A stretch of 64,000 nt of DNA, taken from positions 233,522,927-233,586,926 of the forward strand of contig NC_084481.1 of the NCBI RefSeq assembly GCF_030035675.1, written 5' to 3'. Both the position numbers and the translations under genes were made by a program. Of the stretch, positions 1 through 10,794 are shown piece by piece. The stretch's first letter is position 1, and every line of letters starts with the position of its first letter. This stretch comes from Rhineura floridana (Eukaryota; Chordata; Lepidosauria; Squamata; Rhineuridae). Under the pieces are notes generated by a model, which did not search any database, was not told where the DNA came from, and worked only from the letters and a program-made list of their open reading frames with translations.

Positions 1-1420
1 CACCCCAAATCCTTAAAACAACCTATTCAACCAGCTTCAAAACAGGTTGATCTGAACTACTTAACCCAAAGACTAAAGACAGATTAGTGCCAATGTAAAT
101 TCATTATATGCAACAGCTCACAGCCTGCTAATCAGACCCTTCATCCTGATCTAAGGGGTCTAACATTTGACCTCTTGTGCGAGGACCATGATATAATGTT
201 GACAAATGGTACTGATCAAACTCAGGCCACTCACACAGCCCTAACAGAGCATGGCTAAGCTACATGAGGGAACTATCAGGGAGAGTGCTAATAATGGCAC
301 TGTACAGTAGCATTCTAAGGGCAGGGCATACCATGGAACACTTGAGTGTGACACTGGGCACACAATCCAGCTTCCTGAGAATTTCAGCTTTCTATTATGA
401 TGGATGCAAAGATATGCTTGAAAATATGCAGGAGCACCTACCAGAATATATAAAGCTGGCCAAATATGATTTCTTATAGTTGGGGGCAGGGCTTTGGTGC
501 CCTGCATAGCTTCCTGCCTCTACCCTAATTAATAAAACCAGTATTGTGCAAATCAGTATACAGGGTTCCTCAATTTGTGTAATGTACTCATGTCACAAAA
601 TTTATCTTTGCCTAGTGCAGATTTTGGATTGCTTTTGAATGCATTTTAAACAGGGTATACAGCCCTGGTTCCAAGCAATTTACTGACTCAGTAACAGCGA
701 CAGAATCCTCTGTAACTTGTGTTCTAATGATACAAGGGTGCAGGGGTCTACTACATACACCCTCTGAAGTACAGGAAATAGATTTAACTAACTGTGAAGA
801 CTTTGTATCACAGCAGCTTAATTAAAGGTCATAAGATTGCTGCCCAACAAGAAAACATTTTGAGAAACTCATAATCTTTCTGGATTTCTGTAAAGCTTAA
901 CTTTGGCACAGAGGAAGAGGGAAGACACAGTTGACTTTAAAGTCATCCTAGCACTGACATCATAAAAAGTAATTCTTTAAAGAGAAAGAAGCAAGCTCTC
1001 CTGGTGCAATATAACTGGACAACAGGAATGGCAGCCACAATATTCTATCATCAAATTAAACAAAACCAAATATAGGAAAGCATGCAGCTTGCAGTGAGCC
1101 TTGGCTGCTCTCAGAGAAATCTGTCAAATGATTTTGATGAACTCTGGTCCAAACGTTCACTTCTCCGAAAAAACACTGAGGGTGAGGGAATGAACTTGGC
1201 ACTGAAAGAAGCCCTTTGCATCAGCAGCACTTTGCTGTTTTAAGTTTAGATGTACGTGGCTGATTGTAGACTACAATAGCAATTGACTTTGCCATCCTCA
1301 AGCGGAGTCTGAGCGAAAACAAAATACTTACAATATTCTAAATGCAGTTTCCAAGCCTTCTATAATCATTGTTCCCAAGGCTTTTTGTATAAAATGGCCC
1401 AGCACAAACATGACAATGGG
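1..1420. other. Presumed FERMT2 intron 2, no recognisable element
   Basis: AT-rich sequence with only short frames that resemble no protein I know. I see no splice-flanked exon, SINE head or LINE tail. It lies downstream of the FERMT2 exon on the minus strand, so it is inferred to be intronic. Confidence 0.4.
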
Positions 1421-1429
1421 TTGGTACAT

Positions 1430-1616
1430 ATGTCACAACAAGCCACAACAAGTAACCCACAACTTACTGCAAATGAGAGGGTGCTTGCACGTACTACTCA
1501 ATTCCTCCCACCCTGCCTGGTCCTGGCAGAAACAAACCGTGAGACTTGGCTTAGCATTATGTGAGAACCAACATTTGTAGTTTGTTTCTCCCAAACAAAC
1601 AAGTAGTAAGCCAAGA
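1430..1616. repeat. Left arm of a fold-back MITE, interrupted
   Basis: This stretch is an imperfect reverse complement of 2714-2920. Matching blocks include cttggcttagcatt, agtttgtttctcc and aaacaaac on the left, facing gtaagcc, aatgccaagtaaag and gaaacaaact on the right. Together the arms form one long hairpin-type non-autonomous DNA element. Its loop is now occupied by the LINE at 1617-2700, so this element is the older of the two. The superfamily is not clear; I do not see a confident terminal duplication at the outer ends. Confidence 0.55.
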
Positions 1617-2700
1617 CAACAACCTATCCTGGACCCCTCAGCTAAAAGCAGTGACCTTAGCTGGAACACGCGCCCTAGGCTTAGCAAAAAGGTTTTTCTT
1701 TACCAAAGGGGGTCAACTTGTTACGCCAATGATAAAAATTTTAACAACTAAATTTCTCCCCAAAATTTTATATGGTGCAGAATTATGGGGATTGACAGCA
1801 GGAACTAAATTGGAGTCAATTCAGAACGCTTTTATGAGGTTGGTGCTAGGTCTTCCCCCAGGGACTCCGTCAGCACATCTTAGAGCTGAGCTGGGATTAC
1901 CCTCAGTCACGGCACGAATTGATCTAACTTACTTACGATATTGGATCCGAATCTTGAACAGCGAAGATTCAACCTTGGTTAAGAAATGTTGGTATGATCA
2001 AATGCTGCGGGAGGGTGGGCCATGGAATGCCAGTCACTATTCTCCAAATATGATCTTTCCCCAGCTAAATTATTGGAACTAAGCAAAGCAGCACTTACCA
2101 ACTGGGTTTATGATTATGATGCTGCTCAGGACCGTGCGTCCATAGTGTTGGCCCCGTTCTCAACCTGGTTCCCATATATTAAACTGAATCATATGGCAGC
2201 AAAGTACCTAGAAGTACTTGATAGAGCACCAATCAGAAAAGCTTTTACTGCATTACGGTACCAAGTAATGCCCACAGCCTATCTTGATGGCCGTTATCGT
2301 GGCATACCAGTGACTCAGCGTCTCTGTATCTATGGCTGCGATGCAATTGAGGAGATGGTGCACTACTTACTCCATTGTCCACTCTACGACGATCCCAGGA
2401 GGAAATTTTTATCTCCATTTTTAGATATTTTAGTACATAGTTCAGATAGTGAGAAGGTAATCGACCTTTTAATGGATAATTTCGATTCAGTGACCCGCGC
2501 AGTCGCCAATTTTGCATTGGCTGCACAAAAACTGAGAGATGCCTTTGTGAAACGAATCATATCCTGAAAAGACCTTCCTTATTTTTAATTTGTTTAGCTG
2601 TCTAAACCAACTAGAGGTTTTGTGTATATATGTATGTATATGTATGTTTGGTTGCACATGGCCTATGGCTAAGCTTGCAATAAAGTATTCTATTCTATTC
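1617..2700 (+). mobile_element. R4/Vingi-like LINE, 3' part of the ORF2 C-terminus
   Basis: The translation gives the C-terminal part of a non-LTR retrotransposon polyprotein. It has a thumb-like region with LYGAELWG, FMRLVLGLPPGTPS and LRAELGLPS, then a Cys/His cluster (RLCIYGC...YLLHCPLYDDP) near the end at about residue 110 of the second frame. The same region occurs in the LINE at 38.8-44 kb, so both are one clade; R4 or Vingi fits best but is not certain. The copy is 5' truncated and has a frameshift near 2030-2075 (frame 1561-2082 continues as 2022-2567). It ends with an AATAAA-like site and a (TATTC) tail. The 13-bp duplication tagtaagccaaga at 1604-1616 and 2701-2713 defines both ends exactly. 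It sits in the loop of a fold-back MITE. Confidence 0.8.
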
Positions 2701-2713
2701 TAGTAAGCCAAGA

Positions 2714-2920
2714 AACGTTGGCTTCCGTTCATGGTTTGTTTGGAGTGAAACAAACTATCAATGCTGGCTCACAAGCAATGCCAAGTAAAGCCTCATCGTT
2801 TGTATCTCCCAGTTCCAGACAGGATGGAGTAAAGAGGAGTGATGAGCAGTGTGCACTAACATGCTGCTTGTTCACGGTAAGCCATGGCTTATTTCTTACT
2901 TGGCTTATGGTTGAGAGCAA
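2714..2920. repeat. Right arm of the fold-back MITE
   Basis: Imperfect reverse complement of 1430-1616 (see that entry). The arms would pair directly if the LINE and one copy of its 13-bp duplication were removed. Confidence 0.55.
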
Positions 2921-4510
2921 GCGGCAGGATTGTATACCTCTTCCTTCCTCCCTTCCTCCCTACAATAAACTCACTGCTCTGTTCCCCTTTTTGTCTTAAC
3001 AGTTTATCCATACTATATCTGCATCAGCGTTTACCATGGCTAGCACCAACAATGATGCACTTAACCAGGATTTGCAGACTTATTTCAAATGCCACTTTTG
3101 ATGCAATGGTAAACGATGGTTGAGGCCATCATGGGGAGGGGGTGGCGGCATAAGACCCCATGATCTCTTAGCCATGGCTAAAAGATCAGCAGTGTTAGGA
3201 AGGAAGGTCTTTTAGAGAAGCACTCTACTTGAGTTTTTGTTGAACGGATAAAGACTGAAGGCTAGTGCTCTCCATCACAAATACATCCCAAAATAAACTG
3301 GGGTTAAAATGGGAGCAGTAAATCCCTCCCTCCCTGTATCTTTAAGTATACCTTTTAACTTCTAATTATAGTACACTGAAACAGGAAAGTTTCCTGCCCA
3401 TCAGCTACCTAGCTTTTGGTAGTTCAGACATTCAGAAGACATTATTATCTTAAGAGAAAAAGAATCAAAGCTTATTATGGATAAGTTGGGGAAGGGGGGA
3501 AGGATCCATCAACCACCAGCTAAAGGATGTACCAAATCTCCCTGGTTTACAGTAAATCTAACAGGAAGCTGTAGAAAACATGACTCCTAAAACAGAGAGC
3601 TAGTGTTCCAGGGCAGCTTTATTTTATTTTATTTTATTTTTTAAATTTTCTTTAAAAATATTCAAACCATCACTGAATGCAGATGTAACAGTCTGTCCAG
3701 AGACACCAGTAGTCTTTTAGCTAGGTTTACATTTATCACTATAACATAACATAACTATAGCATTATAGTACAACAGAATAGAGGGGGGAGGGGCACCTTT
3801 TTTTCTTTCCTTCTCTCCTCAAACTACCCCTCTCTACACTGTTCAGGCAGGCAGCCCTGACACTCCCTATAGTAGTGCAGGAAGGGGTATGTTCATTAAG
3901 CCTGTTCATTAACTCCTGCTGGTCCAAACGTAGCATCAGCACTGTGCGTGTGTGTTAAGCCTTGGGGCTAGCTGTATAGCAGCACTTGAACTGGAATGGG
4001 GTACAATGCTAGTGCTACTCAGGGCTCACAGGTATTCCAAACAAATGCACTCTAGCACTCAGGTCAGAGATACCTCCAGCATTTTATCATGGGGTCCCTG
4101 CTTGCACAAGCACTAATAAGGATGGACAAAGTGACAAAGTAATGTTAAACAAGTACCACAAATTCATTTCTGCAGTGAAGTGGTCAACATCAATGAGTTA
4201 AGAAAAAATCTGGATGAATAAGAGACCAAAGTCATCATAGGGGCACCTCATAAATGTCAATATTCAAGGTAGTGCAGACATCCATATCTAGAGTAGTTTC
4301 CCTCCACTAGCTTCTCCAGTCTCCAACTGCAATGCACCACCAACACCCCATATACCCACAGGCAACCAAATTCCAAACCAAAAGAAAACTCTCATGCTAC
4401 ACTCTTAAATAACTCATAAGCTCTCTTTAAATTCTGGTCCTGAAAAAACACTCATGCTACATTTCAATCTAAAGATCACAAGGGATTTTTATGGATTTAT
4501 AGATTTTAAG
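2921..4510. other. Intronic sequence, no recognisable element
   Basis: No coding frame or known repeat recognised. A short TTTTA repeat lies at about 3622-3641. A small imperfect inverted pair around gcgtttaccatgg (3025) and caatggtaaacgatgg (3103) is the only internal structure I see. Confidence 0.4.
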
Positions 4511-4740
4511 AGAGCCAGTGTGGTGTAGTGGTTAAGGTGCTGGACTACAACCTGGGAGACCAGAGTTCACATCCCCACACAGCCATGAAGCTCACTGGGT
4601 GACCTTGGGCCAGTCACTGCCTCTCAGCCCCAGAGGAAGGCAATGGTAAAACTCCTCTGAATACCGCTTACCATGAAAACCCTATTCATAGGGCCACCAT
4701 AAGTCGGAATCTACTTGAAGGCAGTCCATTTCCATTTTCA
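4511..4740 (+). mobile_element. Sauria-type tRNA-derived SINE
   Basis: The head reads gagccagtgtggtgtagtgg followed by ttaaggtgctgga, a tRNA-like A-box region. A B-box-like stretch follows (gagttcacatccc). The body ends with ccataagtcggaatctactt and gaaggcagtccattt, the BovB-type tail that lets BovB reverse transcriptase mobilise these SINEs. A 9-bp duplication gattttaag flanks it at 4502-4510 and 4743-4751. The copy appears full length and only moderately diverged. Confidence 0.85.
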
Positions 4741-4751
4741 GGGATTTTAAG

Positions 4752-5157
4752 GGATCTTTAAGGTAGAACACTGGAAATTTTCACTGTGGAAAGGGAACAG
4801 GAAAGTGTGGATTGGATGCCTAAAGTCAGGCATCTGAATGCCTTATTTAAAGTGATTAAGGAACACAGAATCAACTTTGACTGTAGCATAGTGGCTGAGG
4901 CTGATCCATGAATCCACAATCTTGCCTTTGGCATGAATCACAGGATGGCCTGAGATAAACTTTTCAGCCTCCCATTTGCAACATGGGGATAATACTGACA
5001 TACCTTATCAGGTTGAACACTCAAAAGCACCACAGAAATACCAAGTATTATCTATTACATTTAGAATGCCAAGATTTTATTTTCTTCATTTATAAGCTAT
5101 TCTCAAAGGCATATGACACACAAAGTAGTATGGGGGCATTCTAGAACATAGACGTAG
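4752..5157. other. Intronic sequence, nothing recognised
   Basis: No frame, repeat head or tail that I can name. Confidence 0.35.
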
Positions 5158-5322
5158 ATCATCATCATCATTATCACTGTTTATTTGTATGCCGCCTTTC
5201 CATAACAATTTATGCACAAGGCGGCTCACAACATGAACAGAAAAAAAGTTACACAACTCAAAGTAAGAAATAAATTCAACTGGTCAATAAGTTAACAAAA
5301 ACATCATAAAAACATACAATAA
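5158..5322 (-). mobile_element. L2/CR1-type LINE 3' end fragment
   Basis: It begins with an (ATC)n run and then tttatttgtatgccgccttt and aaggcggctcacaaca. This is the reverse complement of the 3' end shared by many reptile L2/CR1 elements. Only the UTR end is present. It abuts the BovB fragment that starts at 5324. Confidence 0.55.
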
Positions 5323-5323
5323 A

Positions 5324-5734
5324 TTGATTGTTGTTGTTGTTGTTGTTATGTGCCTTCAAGTTGATTACGACTTATGCAGACCCTATGAAACAGTGACCTC
5401 CAAGAGCATCTGTCATGAACCACACTGTTCAGATCTTGTAAGTTCAGGTCTGTGGCTTCCTTTATGGAATCAATCCATCTCTTGTCTGGCCTTCCTCTTT
5501 TTCTACTCCTGTTTTTCCCAGCATTATTATCTTTTCTAATGAATCATGTCTTCTCATGATGTGTCCAAAGTATGATAACCTCAGTTTCATCATTTTAGCT
5601 TCTAGTGATAGTTCTGGTTTAATTTGTTCCAACACCCAATTATTTGTCTTTTTCGCAGTCTATGGTATCTGCAAAGCTCTCCTCCAACACCACATTTCAA
5701 AGGAGTTGATTTTTCTCTTATCCGTTTTTTTCAC
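5324..5734 (-). mobile_element. RTE-BovB LINE, 3' end
   Basis: It starts with a (TTG)n run and tatgtgccttcaagttgatt, the reverse complement of the BovB tail. Read on the minus strand it encodes fragments matching NNWVLEQIKPELSLEAKM and RKRGRPNKRWIDSI of the BovB C-terminus, with indels. The copy is 5' truncated near 5734, where a (CATC)n run begins. Confidence 0.85.
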
Positions 5735-6068
5735 CTATCTTTCCATCCATCCATCCATCCAACCAACAAAACATTACTGGTTTACATGTCTCCCTACGCT
5801 TCTCCAAGGCTCATGGTTTGATTATAACTACTCGGTCATGCTGACTCAAATAAAATTTGGAGAAAATGTCCAAGTAGCAACACTTGAAGTAGATACACAT
5901 TCCTTAGGAAAAAGTGATATTAGCATAGCAGATGGTAGAGTCACAAATAGGAAACATGTGAGATAACAAAAAATCCATTAATTCTACAGAGTTTGGCTTT
6001 TTTTAAAGAGTTCAGCATGTTTTTACTGTGGACTTGAAAATAGGGGGAGGAATGCAAAAGATATTTAG
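5735..6068. other. (CATC)n run and unassigned sequence
   Basis: A short CATC microsatellite at 5742-5765 follows the truncated BovB end. The rest is not recognised. Confidence 0.4.
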
Positions 6069-6202
6069 CAGGGGCAGGAAATCTGCAACCCTCCAAATGT
6101 TGTTGGGACTCCAAACTCCTTGATAGTTGGCCATGTTGGCTGGGACTGATGGGTGTTGGAAGCCCAACAACATCTGGCGAGTCACAAGTTCCCCACCCCA
6201 CT
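6069..6202. mobile_element. Fold-back hAT-like MITE
   Basis: The left end gcaggggcaggaaatctgca and the right end caagttccccaccccac are degenerate inverted copies. Inner arms ccaaatgttgttgggactcc and cccaacaacatctgg also pair. This is the common squamate hairpin with CAGGGGTGGGGAAC-type ends. Old and diverged. Confidence 0.5.
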
Positions 6203-6599
6203 ATCTTTTTGCCTTCCATGTTGGAATTAAACACAAAAACTATTAAACTTCAGAACTGAGTGTTGGTGTTATTGTTTGTCCATAGTCATTTTGCTTTAAA
6301 TAGCACCTTAAAGTACTGTGGTTTCTTGCATTCCTAAAGACATAATAAGCATCAGACCATCTTGGCTGTAAGACCCTCTCCCTGCTTGCTGGCCTCTTTC
6401 CACCTGGCCTGGAAGGGTGGGGCCTTGTCTGACTGCAGCTGTAAAAGGTATCACTACCTGAAGATGCCAGAGACCACCTTGACTGTGGGGTGTTGTTTAG
6501 GGGCTTCTGTTTGGGTAAAAGTTTAATTTCTGATGGTTGTTTTTTTTGTTTTGCTGTTGTTGGGATTATGCTTCTGTATTTTATTGTTGGATTTTATTA

Positions 6600-6901
6600 G
6601 GAATTATAAGGATGTATCCATTTATATCATGAAAAATGATCATGAAAAACTATGGAATGCTTTTAAAGAAATGGGGGTGCGACAGCATCTGATTGTCCTG
6701 ATGCGTAACCTATACTCTGGACGAGAGGCTACTGTAAGGACAGAATATGGAGAAACCAATTGGTTCCCAATCGGAAAGGGTGTGAGACGGGTGTATTTTA
6801 ACACCCTATTTGTTTAATCTGTACACAGAACATATCATATGGAAAGCGGGATTGGACCAAGATGAAGGAGGTGTGAAAATTGGGCGGGGGGAGGGGGAAA
6901 T
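6600..6901 (+). mobile_element. RTE-BovB LINE, reverse transcriptase segment (left arm)
   Basis: The frame reads KDVSIYIMKNDHEKLW, MGVRQHLIVLMRNLYSG and TEYGETNWFPIGKGVR, the BovB region just before the palm motif VRQGCILSP. Reading is then disrupted, and continues as HIIWKAGLDQDEGGVKIG in another frame. An LTR interrupts it at 6902, preceded by gaaat, the 5-bp duplication also seen at the right-arm copy. Confidence 0.8.
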
Positions 6902-7208
6902 TGTTGGAAGTGGGGCAAGAGCAACTCCTGTTTTGTTCTTTTGTTTATGTTCTAGAAGGGAGATAGAGTGAGGGTCCTCCAGATGGATAGACTTGATTAC
7001 CTTTATCTGTGATGCTCTGACTGATGCGTCTTAAGGGAAGCTTACCTGCCACTCCTCCTTCTGCCCTTTCCACTCTTCTCCACTGTCCGAGAGAGAGGAG
7101 ACACCTTTGTCTCTGCTCTATCTCTCCTAGCCATGAGGCCAACTCCCAAGCCTGGGCGTTGCACCTCCAACTTAGTTAGTTAGTTAGAACTAGGTATGCC
7201 TTTCTATC
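6902..7208 (-). mobile_element. LTR copy in left arm (fossil)
   Basis: This is the left-arm counterpart of the solo LTR at 7543-7933; it matches the LTR from its TGTTGGAAG terminus inwards. The strand is reported as that of the right-arm copy reversed only by the duplication. Family undetermined; broken and partial. Confidence 0.55.
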
Positions 7209-7385
7209 AATACCTCGCCATAGTCATTAACCAAAATGGACACAATACTCAAGAAATCAGAAGAAGGCTAGGACTGGGGAGGGCAGCTATGAGAGAACTA
7301 GAAAAGATCCTCCAATGCAAAGACTTATCACTGAACACCAAAGTCAGGATCGTTCAGACCATGGTATTCCTGATTTCTGTGTATG
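7209..7385 (+). mobile_element. RTE-BovB LINE segment at the palindrome centre
   Basis: It translates as YQYLAIVINQNG, EIRRRLGLGRAAMRELEKIL and NTKVRIVQTMVF, the BovB region after the palm. It joins directly to a BovB segment of opposite strand at 7386. The two would be consecutive in a whole BovB copy, apart from a short gap. Confidence 0.8.
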
Positions 7386-7542
7386 TAAATCTTCTTTTGT
7401 CATTATTTAGTCTTTTTGACGTTCAGCTGTAGTCCTGTTTTTGTGCTTTCCTCTTTAACTTTCATCAGCATTCTTTTCAAATCATTACTGGTTTCTGCTA
7501 ATAGTATGGTATCGTCTGCATATCTTAAATTATTGATATTTC
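7386..7542 (-). mobile_element. RTE-BovB LINE segment, palm region (right arm)
   Basis: The reverse complement reads NINNLRYADDTILLAETS and NDLKRMLMKVKEE, including the YADD catalytic motif, with small lesions. It continues the copy at 7934-8228 across the inserted LTR. Confidence 0.8.
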
Positions 7543-7933
7543 TGTTGTGGTGTACATTTGTATATTTGTTAAGCAGAGAGCAACAGCAGTTTGAAATGCG
7601 TGTGTGCCAGTGTGCGTGCGTTTACCTAAGAAAGCAGGCTTTTACCCTGCATTAGAATCACTGAGACTTAAGACTTAGTAAAATAAGAAAATCTACTTTA
7701 TTTATAGAAATACATAGTAGATAGAAAGGCATACCTAGTTCTAAGAAGGGAAAGGGCAGAAGGAGGAGAGGCAGATAAACTTCCCTAAACATATCAGTCT
7801 AACGACAGAAGGAAGTCAGTCAGAGTATCACAGGTAAAGGTAATCAAGCCTATCCATCTGGAGGACCCTCACTCTATCTCCCTTCTAGAACATAAACAAA
7901 AGAACAAGAGTTGCTCTTGCCCCACTTCCAACA
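7543..7933 (-). mobile_element. Solo LTR inserted in BovB (fossil)
   Basis: On the minus strand it starts TGTTGGAAGTGGGG and ends ACACCACAACA, so it has TG...CA termini and is about 391 bp. Flanks are atttc (7538-7542) and attcc (7934-7938), a 5-bp duplication with one difference; the left-arm copy keeps gaaat exactly. An AATAAA-like site lies within it. No internal region is present. The 5-bp duplication fits Ty3/gypsy or retroviral integration; the family is not determined. Confidence 0.65.
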
Positions 7934-8228
7934 ATTCCCCCTCCCAATGTTCACACCTCCTTCATCTTGGTCCAATCCTGCTTTCCATATGATATGTTGT
8001 GTACAGATTAAACAAATAGGGTGTTAAAATACACCCGTCTCACACCCTTTCCGATTGGGAACCAATTGGTTTCTCCATATTCTGTCCTTACAGTAGCCTC
8101 TTGTCCAGAGTATAGGTTACGCATCAGGACAATCAGATGCTGTCGCACCCCCATTTCTTTTAAAGCATTCCATAGTTTTTCATGATCATTTTTCATGATA
8201 TAAATGGATACATCCTTATAATTCCTAA
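7934..8228 (-). mobile_element. RTE-BovB LINE, reverse transcriptase segment (right arm)
   Basis: The reverse complement encodes KDVSIYIMKNDHEKLW and MGVRQHLIVLMRNLYSG, almost identical to the left arm (differences such as NAF/NAL and SGR/SGQ). Confidence 0.8.
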
Positions 8229-8499
8229 TAAAATCCAACAATAAAATACAGAAGCATAATCCCAATAACAGCAAAACAAAAAAACAACCATCAGAAATTA
8301 AACTTTTACCCAAACAGAAGCCCCTAAACAACACCCCACAGTCAAGGTGGTCTCTGGCATCTTCAGGTAGTGATAACTTTTACAGCTGCAGTCAGACAAG
8401 GCCCCACCCTTCCAGGCCAGGTGGAAAGAGGCCAGCAAGCAGGGAGAGGGTCTTACAGCCAAGATGGTCTGATGCTTATTATGTCTTTAGGAATGCAAG

Positions 8500-9755
8500 C
8501 AACATCCTGGAATGACGTGGTCTATCTATCCATATGTAAATATGTTTAGAATGAGGTCTAAACGTATTCCAAAACAGAGCACTGTATTCTACTGTACATG
8601 GGTGGCTACAAGTCCACTACTTTTCAGTCTTCACCTCCCACCCCCAGCACCTCCCTATAATTCTCTCTCAGAAGCAGAGAAATCTAAATATGTATTTGTA
8701 CATATTTTAAAGTGAACAAGTGGGCACATTCAGCAGACCTGAATACTGCTCTGAAAAATCATATACCACCATTCAGTTCAACAAATCTAAGTATTAAAGA
8801 GTCACTGTATGAGATTTGGATTGGAGGTGACTCAGGGCTACTTTTTCCTTATCCTTTCACCATCAGAATAACTCCTGCCTGCAATCATCATCAAGAGGCT
8901 GTGTGATCTGAGAAGGCAACACCAATTAGGTTCAGCCCCTTTCCCCAGTGACTCAGCCTCAAGAGAACTGCACTGCTTCTGCATAATGGCCACAAAAGCT
9001 TTCTGCATACTGATAACAAGGCTGAGGACTTTTCTCTTGATTCACTGTGGCAACTGTCACTCATATCTCTGTAACAAACCTAATACTGTATTGGGCTACT
9101 TTGATTCACTCTATGCCAATTGGCCCTTGAAAACTGAAAGCTTCAAACTGAAGAATAAGATGCTAGATGAGAGCATTACATGTCATATCCATACTCTAAA
9201 AGCTGCACCAGCTCCCACAGCCTGAGCAAAATTCAAGGTGCCAATTTTGACTTCAGCTCCAAAAGGCATGGGCATACCTCAGCTACCACCTTCTTTCTCC
9301 CCTCTGTCCTGTCACCAGCTTCCAAGGTCAGCAGAAACCACTTATTCAAATGGCTGCGTAACAAAAGACACACAGAAAACTATATTTAATGCTTGTTCCG
9401 CAGCTTTTCAATTCCTCTCTTCTTTGCATTTACCAAAACCAGACAATCTTGTAGAGGATTTGAAACTTTTGTTGAACAAGCATTTGGTAGACAGACTAGA
9501 GTATATTTTAACATACATAAGCAGAAATTTCAAACATTGCTTTTCTAAATTTTACGTGGCAATTTTATTTCTACACCCTTGTTACCTGCAGTGTGGATAG
9601 AGCAGATTATAAATAAATATGAAGGAGGACTTACTTTTATTCATTTTCATCTTGGTAGTCATTTCCCCCCGATTATGAAGAATAATTCTGATGAAGAAAT
9701 CCCTCAACCCATGTTACAATGACCTTTGCTTCTGAAAGGGACAAGCCAGTTTTCC
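8500..9755. other. Intronic sequence, nothing recognised
   Basis: Several open frames of 60-120 codons occur (for example 9238-9600), but their composition is low-complexity or random-looking and no homology is apparent. Confidence 0.35.
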
Positions 9756-10085
9756 AATGTAGACAGCTCCCTTTTCACATGGCCAAATACTATTCCCCAG
9801 GGTTGCTGTCATGGCTTCCCCCAAAGAATCCTGGGAAGTGTAGTTTGCAGAGGGTGCTGAGAGTTGTTAGGAGGCCTCTCACAGAGCTACAATTCCCAGA
9901 GTTCTCTAGGAAGAGGGACTGACTCTTAAACCACTCAGACAACTGTAGCTCTGTGAGGAGAATAGGAGTCTCCTAACAATCCTCAGCACCATTCACAAAC
10001 TACCCTTCCCAGGATTCTTTGGAGGAGGCCATGACTGCTTAAAGTGAAATAATAGTGGAATAAAAGTATGGAGTGAATGTGGCCT
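9756..10085. mobile_element. Fold-back MITE, GGGAAGTGTAGTTTG family
   Basis: The left half contains catggcttcccccaaagaat and gggaagtgtagtttgcagag, and the right half contains their reverse complements (caaactacccttcccaggat, tttggaggaggccatgactg). The hairpin arms are about 110 bp, ending in gaatgtggcct on the right. A second member lies at 37837-38143, which confirms a dispersed family. Confidence 0.7.
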
Positions 10086-10794
10086 AGAAGTTTTACTATA
10101 AACCATAGCAAACTACTACAAAATTAGTCTTCTTTTTTTTAAAAAAAAGCAAGCTCACTTCTCAAAATGTCACTCTCTGGATACTGCTTTAAGTGGTGAT
10201 GCAGCCATGCAGGATACCAAGATCCTCAGTAACAATAAACTGGAAAATTAAAAAGTACAGCAACCTTGTTATGGATGAAAAACTGTGTGATCCTGTTGTG
10301 GAAATAGAAACCACCAAGTTATAGTCTTAAGAGGAAGCTACTGATTTGGGCTGGGTCTACACTATAACCCAACTGTTTCCTGCCTGTGGTATAACAAAAC
10401 CAGTACTTTGGATTTGCTAACAAGACCGCAATCTTTCAGACCGAATCAGTTCCCAATGCTATTTCTCATTCTTATGATTACAAGGAAAAGTTAATTGCAG
10501 TTAATTTGAAGGGAGGAAGAGAAACTATTATGTCCATTTGGAAGTAAACAAAACTAAATAAACTGATAAGAGACCACAGGTATCTATGGGAATTCTCCCC
10601 AATAGCTTTGGTAAGAGAAAGGTTAGGAAGAGAGCAAATATCTGTCATATAATTCCTATAATTAAAACTATATTTTTTAAATTCCAATTCTATTATTTCT
10701 GCTGCGTGAGTAGTATTTTCTGAGTATTTCCTTTAAGATTGTAAACCCTGAATTATTAGTTCACTTACACATGCTTCCTGTCACAATTTTTTAT
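10086..10794. other. Intronic sequence, nothing recognised
   Basis: AT-rich, no recognisable frame or repeat. It ends in a T/A-rich run where the L2 LINE begins. Confidence 0.35.

Larger units (their letters stand above)
6325..8499. repeat. Large inverted duplication of a BovB/LTR locus
   Basis: 6325-7208 is repeated in reverse complement at 7720-8499. The outer ends are cttgcattcctaaagacat at 6325 and its complement ending at 8499. Inside, each arm holds in the same order an unidentified flank, a BovB reverse transcriptase segment, and an LTR. The arms differ by scattered bases and by one block of roughly 110 bp near 7076-7187 that only the left arm has. The centre of symmetry is near 7385/7386, where two BovB pieces of opposite strand meet. 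Confidence 0.85.

Noticed and set aside
9238-9600. 120-codon plus-strand frame
   Set aside because: No homology, no splice context; expected by chance in 64 kb.
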